Assembly: GCA_031290105.1 (NCBI GenBank)
Contig: JAITOD010000013.1
Coordinates: 1-46,464, forward strand
Length of the DNA stretch: 46,464 nucleotides
From: Oscillospiraceae bacterium
GTDB lineage: Bacteria; Bacillota; Clostridia; Oscillospirales; Acutalibacteraceae
Direction: 5' to 3'
Positions within the stretch are counted from its first letter, which is position 1. Every line of letters begins with the position of its first letter. The notes under the pieces are model-generated. The model saw only the letters and a program-made list of their open reading frames with translations, did no database searches and was not told the DNA's origin. Positions 9,782 to 18,859 of this stretch are shown one piece after another. Made by a program: the position numbers and the translations under genes.

Positions 9782-10252
9782 TCACCAGCGGAAGTGTGCG
9801 AACGCGCGGTTCGCTTCCGCCATGCGGTGCGTGTCCTCGCGCTTTTTGTATGCGGAGCCGGTCTCGTTGACCGCGTCCAGGATTTCGTTTGCAAGGCGTT
9901 CCTTCATGGTGCGCTCACTGCGTGCGCGGCTGTAGTTGGTCAGCCAGCGCAGACCTAAGGTCTGGCGGCGTTCCGGGCGCACGTCAATCGGCACTTGGTA
10001 TGTGGAACCGCCCACACGGCGCGCCTTGACTTCCAGCATTGGCATGACTTTCTCCATGGCAGTCTCAAAGACTTCCAGGGGTTCCTTGCCGGTTTTTTCG
10101 CGGATGATGCTGAAGGCTTCATAGACGATTTTCTGGGATACGCCCTTTTTGCCGTCGAGCATGATGTTGTTAATCAACCGCGTGACGAGCTTGGAGCCGT
10201 AAATAGGGTCGGGCAGAACATCTCGTTTTGCCACATTGCCTCTTCTTGGCAC
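9782..10252 (-). CDS. rpsG: 30S ribosomal protein S7
   Basis: [39 protein letters not shown] start at 10252 with AAGGAGG. Confidence 0.97.
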   Translation of the reverse strand: MPRRGNVAKRDVLPDPIYGSKLVTRLINNIMLDGKKGVSQKIVYEAFSIIREKTGKEPLEVFETAMEKVMPMLEVKARRVGGSTYQVPIDVRPERRQTLGLRWLTNYSRARSERTMKERLANEILDAVNETGSAYKKREDTHRMAEANRAFAHFRW

Positions 10253-10444
10253 TTTGCTTCCCTCCTTCATATTTAATGAACTCACAGGTACTCTGCCTGC
10301 GGTCAGTTCTCGGACTGCAACTGTCAGATATTGGAATCCCGCAGCTGTAATCATGAACCAAACGTCCGGCAGTCCGCCGACTGAGGCATATATTTATACA
10401 CCTTAGCATTGGTGGAAACTGTTTTGTGTTTGCCGCCGGAAGTA

Positions 10445-10867
10445 TTACTTCTTCGCTGCCTTTGGACGCTTTGCGCCGTACTTGGAACGTGACTGCATAC
10501 GGCCGGTAACGCCTTGTGCATCCAGCGTGCCGCGGATGATGTGGTAGCGCACGCCGGGCAGGTCGCGCACACGTCCGCCGCGAATGAGCACTACGGAGTG
10601 CTCCTGCAGGTTGTGCCCAACGCCCGGAATGTAGCTTGTGACTTCCATGTTGTTCGTCAGGCGTACACGGGCGATTTTGCGCAACGCGGAGTTCGGTTTT
10701 TTTGGGGTGTCGGTCTTGACGGCGGTGCAAACGCCGCGCTTTTGGGGCGCGTTCTGGTGCGTGACCGCGTTTTTCTTGCTGTTAAGTCCTTGCAAAAGAG
10801 CCGGAGCCTTGGGCTTCCTGCGTGCGGATTGACGTCCGTTGCGCACGAGTTGGTTAAAGGTTGGCAA
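10445..10867 (-). CDS. rpsL: 30S ribosomal protein S12
   Basis: (L/M)[25 protein letters not shown]...; TTG start at 10867 with AAAGGAGGAAAACCC. Confidence 0.96.
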   Translation of the reverse strand: MPTFNQLVRNGRQSARRKPKAPALLQGLNSKKNAVTHQNAPQKRGVCTAVKTDTPKKPNSALRKIARVRLTNNMEVTSYIPGVGHNLQEHSVVLIRGGRVRDLPGVRYHIIRGTLDAQGVTGRMQSRSKYGAKRPKAAKK

Positions 10868-11117
10868 GGGTTTTCCTCCTTTCATGATTGATGTTTTGCA
10901 TGTCCTACAGCGCATTGCCGCAGAATGCAACGCTTTATTTTATCACAATTCGCGGAACTTGTCAAGCTTGCGCGCCCATTGCCTTGTGTTTGTTTGCCAA
11001 GCTTTGCAAAAACTGATGAAGTGTAAGAGATGTGCGCGGCTGCCGGGTTTGCGTTTTCTTCTTCCCTATGGTATAATACAAGCAACGCTGCAACCTTTAT
11101 AACAGGGAGGTGCGCCC

Positions 11118-11768
11118 TTGCGCCCAATCCGAATTGCCCTCACAAAGGGCCGCCTGGAGAAAAAATCCATAACACTCTTTGAAACCATGGGGCTTGATTG
11201 CGTTGCCCTGCGCGAAAAGGGGCGGCGGCTGATATTGCCCATAGGCACGGCGGAGGGTGCCCAATGCAACGCCGTGTTAGCAAAGGCTGCGGACGTTGTG
11301 ACATATGTGCGCCACGGCGTGTGCGATTTCGGCATTGTGGGGAAAGATACGCTTGCGGAGGACGGCGCGGGGGTCTATGAGGTCCTGCGGCTGCCGTTTG
11401 GGGTCTGCAAGTTTGCGCTGGCAGGTAAGCGCGGTGAAGATTTTTACGCGGGGCACCATGAGCGCTCCATCGCCACAAAATATCCGGCTGTGGCGCGGCG
11501 ATTTTTCGCGCAAAAGGGCATGGACGTCAACATCATCAAGATTGAGGGCAGTGTGGAGCTGGCGCCGCTGTTGGGACTCTCGGACGCAATTGTGGACATA
11601 GTCGAAACCGGAAGCACACTTGCGGCAAACGGGCTTGAGGTCATTGAGGACATTCAGCCAATCTCCGCACGGGTTATCGCTAACGTTGCCAGCATGAAGC
11701 TGCGGCATAAGCAAATGCAGTCCCTTTTGGACGATATGACGGCGGCAATGGCGGTTGCGGAGTGGTAA
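11118..11768 (+). CDS. hisG: ATP phosphoribosyltransferase catalytic subunit, short form
   Basis: MRPIRIALTKGRLEKKSITLFETMG...; 216 aa; TTG start with GGGAGGTG RBS. Confidence 0.95.
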   Translation: MRPIRIALTKGRLEKKSITLFETMGLDCVALREKGRRLILPIGTAEGAQCNAVLAKAADVVTYVRHGVCDFGIVGKDTLAEDGAGVYEVLRLPFGVCKFALAGKRGEDFYAGHHERSIATKYPAVARRFFAQKGMDVNIIKIEGSVELAPLLGLSDAIVDIVETGSTLAANGLEVIEDIQPISARVIANVASMKLRHKQMQSLLDDMTAAMAVAEW

Positions 11769-11804
11769 AATTTACAGAGCCAAAACGGGGCAGGGGAGAG
11801 CACA

Positions 11805-13085
11805 ATGCTTGCATTGGTTAAGGCGGACGGCACGGCGGAGCGGGAGCTTTTCGCCAAGCTCAAGGCGCGCGCCGGCGAAACAGACGCGCGTGTGGAGAAG
11901 ATTGTTCAAGAGATTATCGGAGATGTGCGTGCGCGCGGCGACGAGGCTCTGCGTGAATACAGCGAGCGCTTTGACGGCGGTCTGCCCGAAAAGTGGATTT
12001 TGGATAAGGACGACATGGCGGCGGCACTTGCCGCACGGGATTCGGCGTTCGTTACGGCGCTGCAAAACGCCGCGGAGAATATCCGCGATTTCCACCTGCG
12101 TCAGGCACAGCAAAGCTGGCTCACCACGTCCAAAGACGGCGTGATTTTGGGTCAGCGTGTGCGCGGGCTTGCGCGCGTGGGGCTGTATGTCCCCGGCGGC
12201 ACGGCGGCGTATCCCTCAAGCGTGCTCATGAACGCAATCCCCGCCAAGATAGCGGGTGTCGGTGAGCTCATAATGGTTACCCCGCCCGGTAATGGCGGCG
12301 CAAACCCCGATATTCTTGCGGCGGCGGCAGTTGCGGGGGTGGATAAAATCTACCTGATCGGTGGAGCACAGGCGGTTGCCGCGCTGGCGTACGGCACGCA
12401 GAGCGTCCCGCAGGTTGATAAAATTGTGGGACCCGGCAATATTTACGTCGCCACGGCAAAAAAGTTGGTCTTTGGCGCGGTGGATATCGACATGATAGCC
12501 GGACCGTCAGAGGTGCTTGTCGTCGCGGACGAAACCGCCGCACCGCGCTATCTTGCGGCAGATTTGCTGGCTCAGGCGGAGCATGATATGCTTGCCAGCG
12601 CGATTTTGCTGACTACTTCCGCAGCAATAGCGGAGCAGACCATCGCGGAGCTTGAGCTGCAGCTTGCCTTGCTTCCCCGCCGCGAGATTGCAGGACGCGC
12701 GCTTGCGGATTTCGGCGCTGCAGTAGTCTGCGAAAACATCAGGCAGTGCATTGCGCTTGCGGACGAATTTGCGCCGGAGCACCTGGAGCTGTGCGTGCGC
12801 GACCCGCTGTCATACATCGGTCTTGCCGATAACGCCGGCAGCGTCTTCCTTGGTCACCACACGCCGGAGAGTCTTGGCGATTATTACGCCGGGCCAAACC
12901 ACGTTTTGCCGACGGGCGGCACGGCGCGGTTCTTTTCGCCGCTTGGAGTAGACAGCTTCCTGAAGAAGTCGTCGTTTATCTACTACCCGGAGTCCGCCCT
13001 GCGAGCCGCCGCGCCCGATGTACTAACACTTGCCCGTGCGGAGGGGCTTGACGCGCACGCAAACGCCGTCAGTGTGCGGCTCTGA
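11805..13085 (+). CDS. hisD: Histidinol dehydrogenase
   Basis: GLYVPGGTAAYPSSVLMNAIPAKIAGV...GPSEVLVVADETA motifs. Confidence 0.97.
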   Translation: MLALVKADGTAERELFAKLKARAGETDARVEKIVQEIIGDVRARGDEALREYSERFDGGLPEKWILDKDDMAAALAARDSAFVTALQNAAENIRDFHLRQAQQSWLTTSKDGVILGQRVRGLARVGLYVPGGTAAYPSSVLMNAIPAKIAGVGELIMVTPPGNGGANPDILAAAAVAGVDKIYLIGGAQAVAALAYGTQSVPQVDKIVGPGNIYVATAKKLVFGAVDIDMIAGPSEVLVVADETAAPRYLAADLLAQAEHDMLASAILLTTSAAIAEQTIAELELQLALLPRREIAGRALADFGAAVVCENIRQCIALADEFAPEHLELCVRDPLSYIGLADNAGSVFLGHHTPESLGDYYAGPNHVLPTGGTARFFSPLGVDSFLKKSSFIYYPESALRAAAPDVLTLARAEGLDAHANAVSVRL

Positions 13086-13126
13086 CAGCTATCGTCTGAC
13101 ATCTGTAATCCGGTAAAGGAGGTTTT

Positions 13127-14179
13127 ATGCCGTTTTTTCTGAACGCAAAGGTGCGTGATTTGGAGCCGTATGAGCCAATTGCGGGGGATTATCCCGTGCG
13201 GCTTGACGCAAACGAATCGTTTTTGCAGCCGGATTCCATCGCCTTTGAGGAGATTATCCGCGCGGTGGAAAGCACCGCGTTTAACCGCTACCCCGACCCT
13301 GCGGCCGGCGCTCTTTGCGCGGCGTTCGCGGGCTATTATGGGATTGACCCGGCGCTTGTTACGGCGGGCAACGGCTCGGACGAGCTGCTCAGCATTATCC
13401 TCACGGCATTCACGCAGCAGGACGACAAGGTGATTACCTTTACACCCGATTTCTCCATGTACGCAATATACGCGGGACTTGCGGGCTGCGACCACATGCC
13501 GTTTGAAAAGAAGGATTATCGCCTTGATTTAACCGCCGCCCAAGGCGTCCGCGCGCGCGTGGTGCTGTTTTCCAACCCCTGCAACCCAACCGGCTTGACC
13601 ATTCCGGCAGACGAGATACGCCGCTTTGTGTGCTCAACGCCCGCGCTTGTGGTGCTGGACGAGGCATACATGGATTTCTCCGACGGCACGCTGATCCATG
13701 AGGTCAACGACTTTGAGAACCTCATCGTTCTGCGCACGGCAAGCAAGGCGCTTGGCATGGCGTCGCTGCGGCTTGGGTTCGCCGTCACAAACGAGAGGCT
13801 CACACGGGCGCTGCGTGCGGTCAAGTCGCCGTATAATGTCAACGCGCTCAGTCAGGCAATCGGCACGGCTCTCTATAACAACCACGACCGCGTGCGGCAT
13901 GGGATAGGGCTAATCCGCGCCCGGCGCGATAAGCTGCGCGAGATGTTCACGCTGATTTCCCGTCAGGTGCCGGGCAAGCTTGAGCTGATCGGCAGCGAGG
14001 CGAACTTCATTTTTGCCAAGTGCAGCGAGGCGGACGCCGTTACCGCATACCTTAAAGCGCAGGGCATAATCATTCGGCAATTTGACGGCACACTGCGGAT
14101 AACCGTCGGCAGCGCGGAGGAAAATCACGCGCTGCTGACGGCGCTGCAAGAATTTTTTGGAGGGGAAGCATATGCGTAA
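13127..14179 (+). CDS. hisC: Histidinol-phosphate aminotransferase
   Basis: VRLDANESF...TAGNGSDELL...SNPCNPTG...TASKALGMASLRLGF. Confidence 0.95.
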   Translation: MPFFLNAKVRDLEPYEPIAGDYPVRLDANESFLQPDSIAFEEIIRAVESTAFNRYPDPAAGALCAAFAGYYGIDPALVTAGNGSDELLSIILTAFTQQDDKVITFTPDFSMYAIYAGLAGCDHMPFEKKDYRLDLTAAQGVRARVVLFSNPCNPTGLTIPADEIRRFVCSTPALVVLDEAYMDFSDGTLIHEVNDFENLIVLRTASKALGMASLRLGFAVTNERLTRALRAVKSPYNVNALSQAIGTALYNNHDRVRHGIGLIRARRDKLREMFTLISRQVPGKLELIGSEANFIFAKCSEADAVTAYLKAQGIIIRQFDGTLRITVGSAEENHALLTALQEFFGGEAYA

Positions 14180-14765
14180 AGTAACTTTGGAGAGGACGAC
14201 AAATGAAACGCAGGTAAGTGTGAGCGTCAATTTGGACGCCACCGGCGGAAAATTGGGCGGAAAAATCAATGTCAGCACAGGCGTGGGGTTCTTTGACCAC
14301 ATGCTCGCCGCGCTGGGCACACACGCGGGCATTGACCTTACCTTGAGCACAAAGGGCGATTTGGACGTGGACGCTCACCACACGGTGGAGGACACCGGCA
14401 TTGTGCTGGGTCAGGCGCTTGCCAAGGCGCTGGGCGATAAATCCGGCATTCAGCGCTACGGCTTTTTTCTGCTGCCAATGGACGAAGCCCTTGCCAAGGC
14501 TGTGCTTGATGTAAGCGGCAGGCCCTATCTTTACTACAAAGCTACGTTCACAAACGAACGCATCGGCGAATATGAAACCTGCCTTTCGGAGGAATTCTTC
14601 CGCGCGCTGTGCGTCAACGCCGGCTTTACGCTGCACATGACGACCAATCCCGGCGGCAACGACCACCACAAAACAGAGGCTATGTTCAAGTCTTTCGGTC
14701 ATGCGCTGCGCATGGCGGTTTCGCACCGCGAGGGCTTGCTTTCCACCAAGGGTATGCTGCAATAA
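14172..14765 (+). CDS. hisB: Imidazoleglycerol-phosphate dehydratase
   Basis: GVGFFDHMLAALGTHAGIDL...DAHHTVEDTGIVLGQAL; ATG at 14172 overlapping the hisC end. Confidence 0.96.
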   Translation: MRKVTLERTTNETQVSVSVNLDATGGKLGGKINVSTGVGFFDHMLAALGTHAGIDLTLSTKGDLDVDAHHTVEDTGIVLGQALAKALGDKSGIQRYGFFLLPMDEALAKAVLDVSGRPYLYYKATFTNERIGEYETCLSEEFFRALCVNAGFTLHMTTNPGGNDHHKTEAMFKSFGHALRMAVSHREGLLSTKGMLQ

Positions 14766-14778
14766 AAGGAGCTTCATC

Positions 14779-15498
14779 GTGATTATATTGCCCGCGATTG
14801 ACATCAAGGACGGCAAGTGCGTGCGGCTGCGGCAGGGCGATTTTGCCACTGCGGAGCAAGTCGCCGAGAACGCGCTGTTAACGGCGGTTTGGTTCGCCGA
14901 GCAGGGCGCGCGCTGGGTGCATATGGTGGATCTGGACGGCGCGAAAGAAGGCAGGCGCGTCAACGCCGATATCTTCACGGAGATTGCGCAAAAAAGCGGC
15001 TTGCTTGTGGAGCTGGGCGGCGGAATCCGAACTATGAAGGATATTGATTTCTATTTGGAACGCGGGATTGCACGTGTTGTATTGGGCAGCGCCGCAATCC
15101 GCAATCCGGAGCTTGTAAAGTCGGCCGTGGAGAAATACGCCGAGCGAATCGCCGTGGGTATTGACGCAAAGGCGGGCAGAGCTGTGGCTGACGGCTGGCT
15201 GCAGGGCAGCGGCATCCACTTCATTGATTTGGCAAGACAGATGGAGTCGCTTGGCGTACAGACGATTATCTTCACCGATATCGCAACGGACGGTATGCTC
15301 CAAGGACCCAACCTCACCCAACTCTACCAGCTGCGCAACAGTGTGGACTGCACGCTTGTCGCCAGCGGCGGCGTGACCGACATTGACGATGTACTTATGC
15401 TCAAGGCGGCGCGGGTGGACGCGGCGATTTGCGGCAAGAGCGTCTATGCGGGTACGCTGAACCTTATGCAGGCCATTGCCGTTTGCGATGAAAACTGA
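14779..15498 (+). CDS. hisA: Phosphoribosyl-formimino-AICAR ribotide isomerase
   Basis: MIILPAIDIKDGKCVRLRQGDFATAEQ...ASGGVTDIDD; GTG start at 14779. Confidence 0.96.
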   Translation: MIILPAIDIKDGKCVRLRQGDFATAEQVAENALLTAVWFAEQGARWVHMVDLDGAKEGRRVNADIFTEIAQKSGLLVELGGGIRTMKDIDFYLERGIARVVLGSAAIRNPELVKSAVEKYAERIAVGIDAKAGRAVADGWLQGSGIHFIDLARQMESLGVQTIIFTDIATDGMLQGPNLTQLYQLRNSVDCTLVASGGVTDIDDVLMLKAARVDAAICGKSVYAGTLNLMQAIAVCDEN

Positions 15499-15541
15499 AG
15501 TGCTCAGGAACAAAAAAGCTGCGCGGAGTAAGTGTAATCGC

Positions 15542-16162
15542 TTATAGATACAGTCCCTCACGCGCGATGAACCCTGCCGCCGCGGGCGCAACAAAGCCGG
15601 CGTAATCCCCGCCGGAGGACACCGCCGCGCGGATTTCCGTGGAGCTGACGACTATCGGCTCCGCGTCGATGAAGCGTACGCGCGCTCTCTCATCCGGCGA
15701 GAGCTGCGCGTGCTTGAAGGGTGCGCCCTCCTGCTCGCGGCGGGCAATGGCAAGGAACGCCGTGCGCAAAATTGCCCGATGGTCCTTCCAGGTGTGGAAC
15801 GACTCCAAGCAGTCCTCCCCTGCAATCAGGCACCAGTTGTTGCAGAGCAGAGCCGGATTCACCGCCTCAGGCTGATATTCCTCCTGAAGCTCGCGCAGAG
15901 TGTCGGCTGTATAGCTTATGCCGCCGCGCCGCAGCTCTCTGTCGTCAATAACAAAGCGGCAGTCGTCGTCCGTAAAAGTCATTTCGCACATCAAAAGGCG
16001 GTCATAATCGTCCGCAATCGGGGCGTGCTTGCCCGGCGAATGCCCGCTCGGAACGATGAACACGGTGTCCAAGCCAAGCGCGTCCGCGGCGGCGTGAGCC
16101 AAACGCAGATGCCCTATGTGCGGCGGGTCAAAGCTGCCGCCGAACAAACCAAATTTTGCCAT
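15542..16162 (-). CDS. nadD: Nicotinate-nucleotide adenylyltransferase
   Basis: MAKFGLFGGSFDPPHIGHLRLAHAA...FIDAEPIVVSSTEIR. Confidence 0.93.
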   Translation of the reverse strand: MAKFGLFGGSFDPPHIGHLRLAHAAADALGLDTVFIVPSGHSPGKHAPIADDYDRLLMCEMTFTDDDCRFVIDDRELRRGGISYTADTLRELQEEYQPEAVNPALLCNNWCLIAGEDCLESFHTWKDHRAILRTAFLAIARREQEGAPFKHAQLSPDERARVRFIDAEPIVVSSTEIRAAVSSGGDYAGFVAPAAAGFIAREGLYL

Positions 16163-16193
16163 TTTGTGCGTCCCCCCTTTCGGAGGTTGTTTT

Positions 16194-16916
16194 TTACTGA
16201 GCGCTGCTGCCCGAGACAGGATAAGCTTTGTCGTCACTGGAGGACGCGGATCCCGTCAGCGGGATTTCATCGCCAAGAAACGTGGGCGGCGGTTGGAGCT
16301 TGGAGTAGCCGAAATCCTTCACACGCGCCAAAAACTCCCGCACGTTGTTGTATACAACATAGCCGTAAAGCCGCGGATCGCTGGCGACGCCGTCTGCGTC
16401 CAGCCCCAGCGAACGCGCGATATACACAGCCCAGGAGAGGTGAAATTTCTGCGTAACAATCAGCACGCGCTTTGCCTTAAAGATATCCCGCGCGCGGTAC
16501 ATGGATTCGTAGGTGGAGAAGCCGGCGTGGTCAAGGAAAATAACGTCCGGCGAAACGCCCTGCTCCACGCAGTAGCCCTTTATGGCGTTGACCTCGTCGT
16601 GGTCGTCGTATCCATGATCGCCGGAGAGCAACAGCACCGGTGCTGCGCCTTTTTGCAAGCACTCAATGCCATATTTGACCCGATCCTCAAGCATGGGGGA
16701 GAGGGTGCTTGGGCTGTAGATTTGCGCGCCAAGCACCAATATGCAGTCATATACGCCGTTTTTAACCGCTTCGTCAACCGTTAGGATGTGCGGCTTTGCG
16801 GAGGCTATCACTCCGGCATTTAAGCCCGCCAATCCGGCAAAAGCGATGCTGCCTGCCACAAACAGAACCCAGAACATCTTTTTGAACGTATTGAACGCAC
16901 GTAAAGGCGCTTTCAT
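16194..16916 (-). CDS. SanA/YdcF-like (DUF218) membrane-anchored protein
   Basis: N-terminal TM; DCILVLGAQIYSPSTLSPMLEDRVKYG...LLLSGDHG...ESMYRARDIFKAKRVLIVTQKFHLSWAVYIARSLG. Confidence 0.85.
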   Translation of the reverse strand: MKAPLRAFNTFKKMFWVLFVAGSIAFAGLAGLNAGVIASAKPHILTVDEAVKNGVYDCILVLGAQIYSPSTLSPMLEDRVKYGIECLQKGAAPVLLLSGDHGYDDHDEVNAIKGYCVEQGVSPDVIFLDHAGFSTYESMYRARDIFKAKRVLIVTQKFHLSWAVYIARSLGLDADGVASDPRLYGYVVYNNVREFLARVKDFGYSKLQPPPTFLGDEIPLTGSASSSDDKAYPVSGSSAQ

Positions 16917-16932
16917 TGGGCGGGCACTCCTA

Positions 16933-17775
16933 TCACTTAACGTTGGTCTTTCGGTTCATCAGGAATGCGGTGAGGTACAGCAGCCCGGCAGACACTGCCA
17001 TCATGAACAGCATTCCGGCGATGCCCAAACGGAAGCCCCAGTTGTCCTGCGGCATATAGGCGGAAAGCTCCTTGGGCACAGTCATGGCTTCACTGATAAT
17101 CCCCACGCTTTTTGCCGTTAGCATAAACGACAGCGGGGCGCGGTTTGTCAGGTTGATTCCCAGCACCAAAGACGGTATGACGAAAATGAACGAGAACAAA
17201 ATTCCCCAAAGCACATTTTGGTTTTGGAATTGGCGGGTGTTTGCCAATGTTATAGCAAAGAATATATCCACAAGCAAAACCAGCATCAGCAGGAAAAGGA
17301 AGAGCGCATTGAATAGCCCCGTGACCACCAGAACGCCCTTGTTCGGGAAGCTTACGAAGGTGGCAACCAAGTCTTTAATCAGCAGCAATTCCTCGCTGTT
17401 TTCCATGTTGGCGCTAACGTAGGTCATTGTGCCGAAGAAAACACCGATTGAGATGAAGAACGAAACGAACAGCCACAGCACCGATACCGTGGTCTTTGCG
17501 CCAAGGAGTGTTCCGCCCTTGACCGGCAGCGCAAAGCTCAGATAGCCCTCCGCGCCGTAGAGCGAGCGTGAGAAGTTCATGATTATGCACATGATGGTGA
17601 TGAACACCAGCAGAAATGCCAAGAGGATAATTACCAGAAAGCTAATCGCGGAAAGCCAGCCGATTTTTGCCGTCTGCGCCAGCACCAGCAAGCCGATTGC
17701 GATGATGGTTGCAAGGTAAATGCCCATCATGCTGTGGGCGGTGGATTTGATTTCGTTTTTTATGAGTCGAAACAT
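16933..17775 (-). CDS. ABC transporter permease (ABC-2-like multi-TM protein)
   Basis: Multiple hydrophobic segments; adjacent to the ATPase gene; starts MFRLIKNEIKSTAHSMMGIYLATIIAIGL. Confidence 0.75.
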   Translation of the reverse strand: MFRLIKNEIKSTAHSMMGIYLATIIAIGLLVLAQTAKIGWLSAISFLVIILLAFLLVFITIMCIIMNFSRSLYGAEGYLSFALPVKGGTLLGAKTTVSVLWLFVSFFISIGVFFGTMTYVSANMENSEELLLIKDLVATFVSFPNKGVLVVTGLFNALFLFLLMLVLLVDIFFAITLANTRQFQNQNVLWGILFSFIFVIPSLVLGINLTNRAPLSFMLTAKSVGIISEAMTVPKELSAYMPQDNWGFRLGIAGMLFMMAVSAGLLYLTAFLMNRKTNVK

Positions 17776-17789
17776 ATTGCGGCCCTCCT

Positions 17790-18620
17790 TTATTGTTGAT
17801 TGTTCTGCGACTGCATGATTTTGGCGTAAGCCTCCGGATCGCTTTGGCGGAGCGCTTCCAGCTGCGCGGCAAGGTCGCCTGACGGCGCCGCGGTCTGCTG
17901 AGCGTGCGTTTTGGGCACAAAGCCGGGGATTCCGTGCTTCTCGCAGTAGTATTCCTCAAGGGATTTGCCTTTGGCGCGGATTTTATCCACGTGCTCGTCC
18001 GCAATAACTTTGCCGTCGCGAATCATCAGCGCGTGGTCAAACACGTCCTCCAAATCGTGGATTTGGTGGGTGGATATGAGCATTGCGGAGCCTTTGGGGC
18101 GATTGCTCAGTATGGTTTGCTTTATGGCAATGCGGGCCGCAGGGTCAACGCCGCCAAGGGGCTCGTCCATAATATACAGCCGCGCTTCACGGCACATTGT
18201 TAAGGTCAGCAGGAGCTTTTCCTGCATACCCTTGGACATGCTCTTGACCTTCATGAGCGGCGTCAGCTCAAAATCCTTCAAAAAGGCATAGGCTTTGTCG
18301 CGGTTGAAGTCGGTGAACAGGGATGCGGCGGTTTCAATCGAGTCCTTCGCGCTCATCCAGTTGGCAAGGTAGCTGCGCTCGGGAAGATAAGCCACCAGCT
18401 TTTTGCTCTCAACGCCAATGGGCAGCCCGTCAATTTGAACCTCGCCCTTGTAATCATGAATCAGCCCGGTGAGGATTTTGAGCAGCGAGGTTTTGCCGCA
18501 GCCGTTGGGTCCGAGCAACCCGATGATCTGCCCATCCTCCAGAGCGAACGAAACGCCGCTGAGGACCTCTTTTTTGCCGTAGGACTTATGCAGGTTCTTG
18601 ACCGTAATTATCTTGGACAT
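17790..18620 (-). CDS. ABC transporter ATP-binding protein
   Basis: GLLGPNGCGKTSLLKIL (Walker A), SKGMQEKLLLTL signature, LYIMDEPLGGVDP (Walker B); start MSKIITVKNLHKSYG at 18620. Confidence 0.95.
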   Translation of the reverse strand: MSKIITVKNLHKSYGKKEVLSGVSFALEDGQIIGLLGPNGCGKTSLLKILTGLIHDYKGEVQIDGLPIGVESKKLVAYLPERSYLANWMSAKDSIETAASLFTDFNRDKAYAFLKDFELTPLMKVKSMSKGMQEKLLLTLTMCREARLYIMDEPLGGVDPAARIAIKQTILSNRPKGSAMLISTHQIHDLEDVFDHALMIRDGKVIADEHVDKIRAKGKSLEEYYCEKHGIPGFVPKTHAQQTAAPSGDLAAQLEALRQSDPEAYAKIMQSQNNQQ

Positions 18621-18859
18621 ATTCCCTCCTGAAACCAAAGTGAGCATATACTGACGTAGTATAGCACGTTTGAAGCAAAATGAAAAGGGGGTGATGTAAA
18701 CATTCTGTAACAAATCCTGCGCATAAATTATGTGTGCATATATGTGCATATAAATAAATTTGAAGAATTTTCGGCAAAACTCTTTACAAGTTGACTGTAA
18801 TCATGTATACTAACCTAGGAAATTGTTTAAATCGACAGAATATTTAGGAGGAATGCCAC

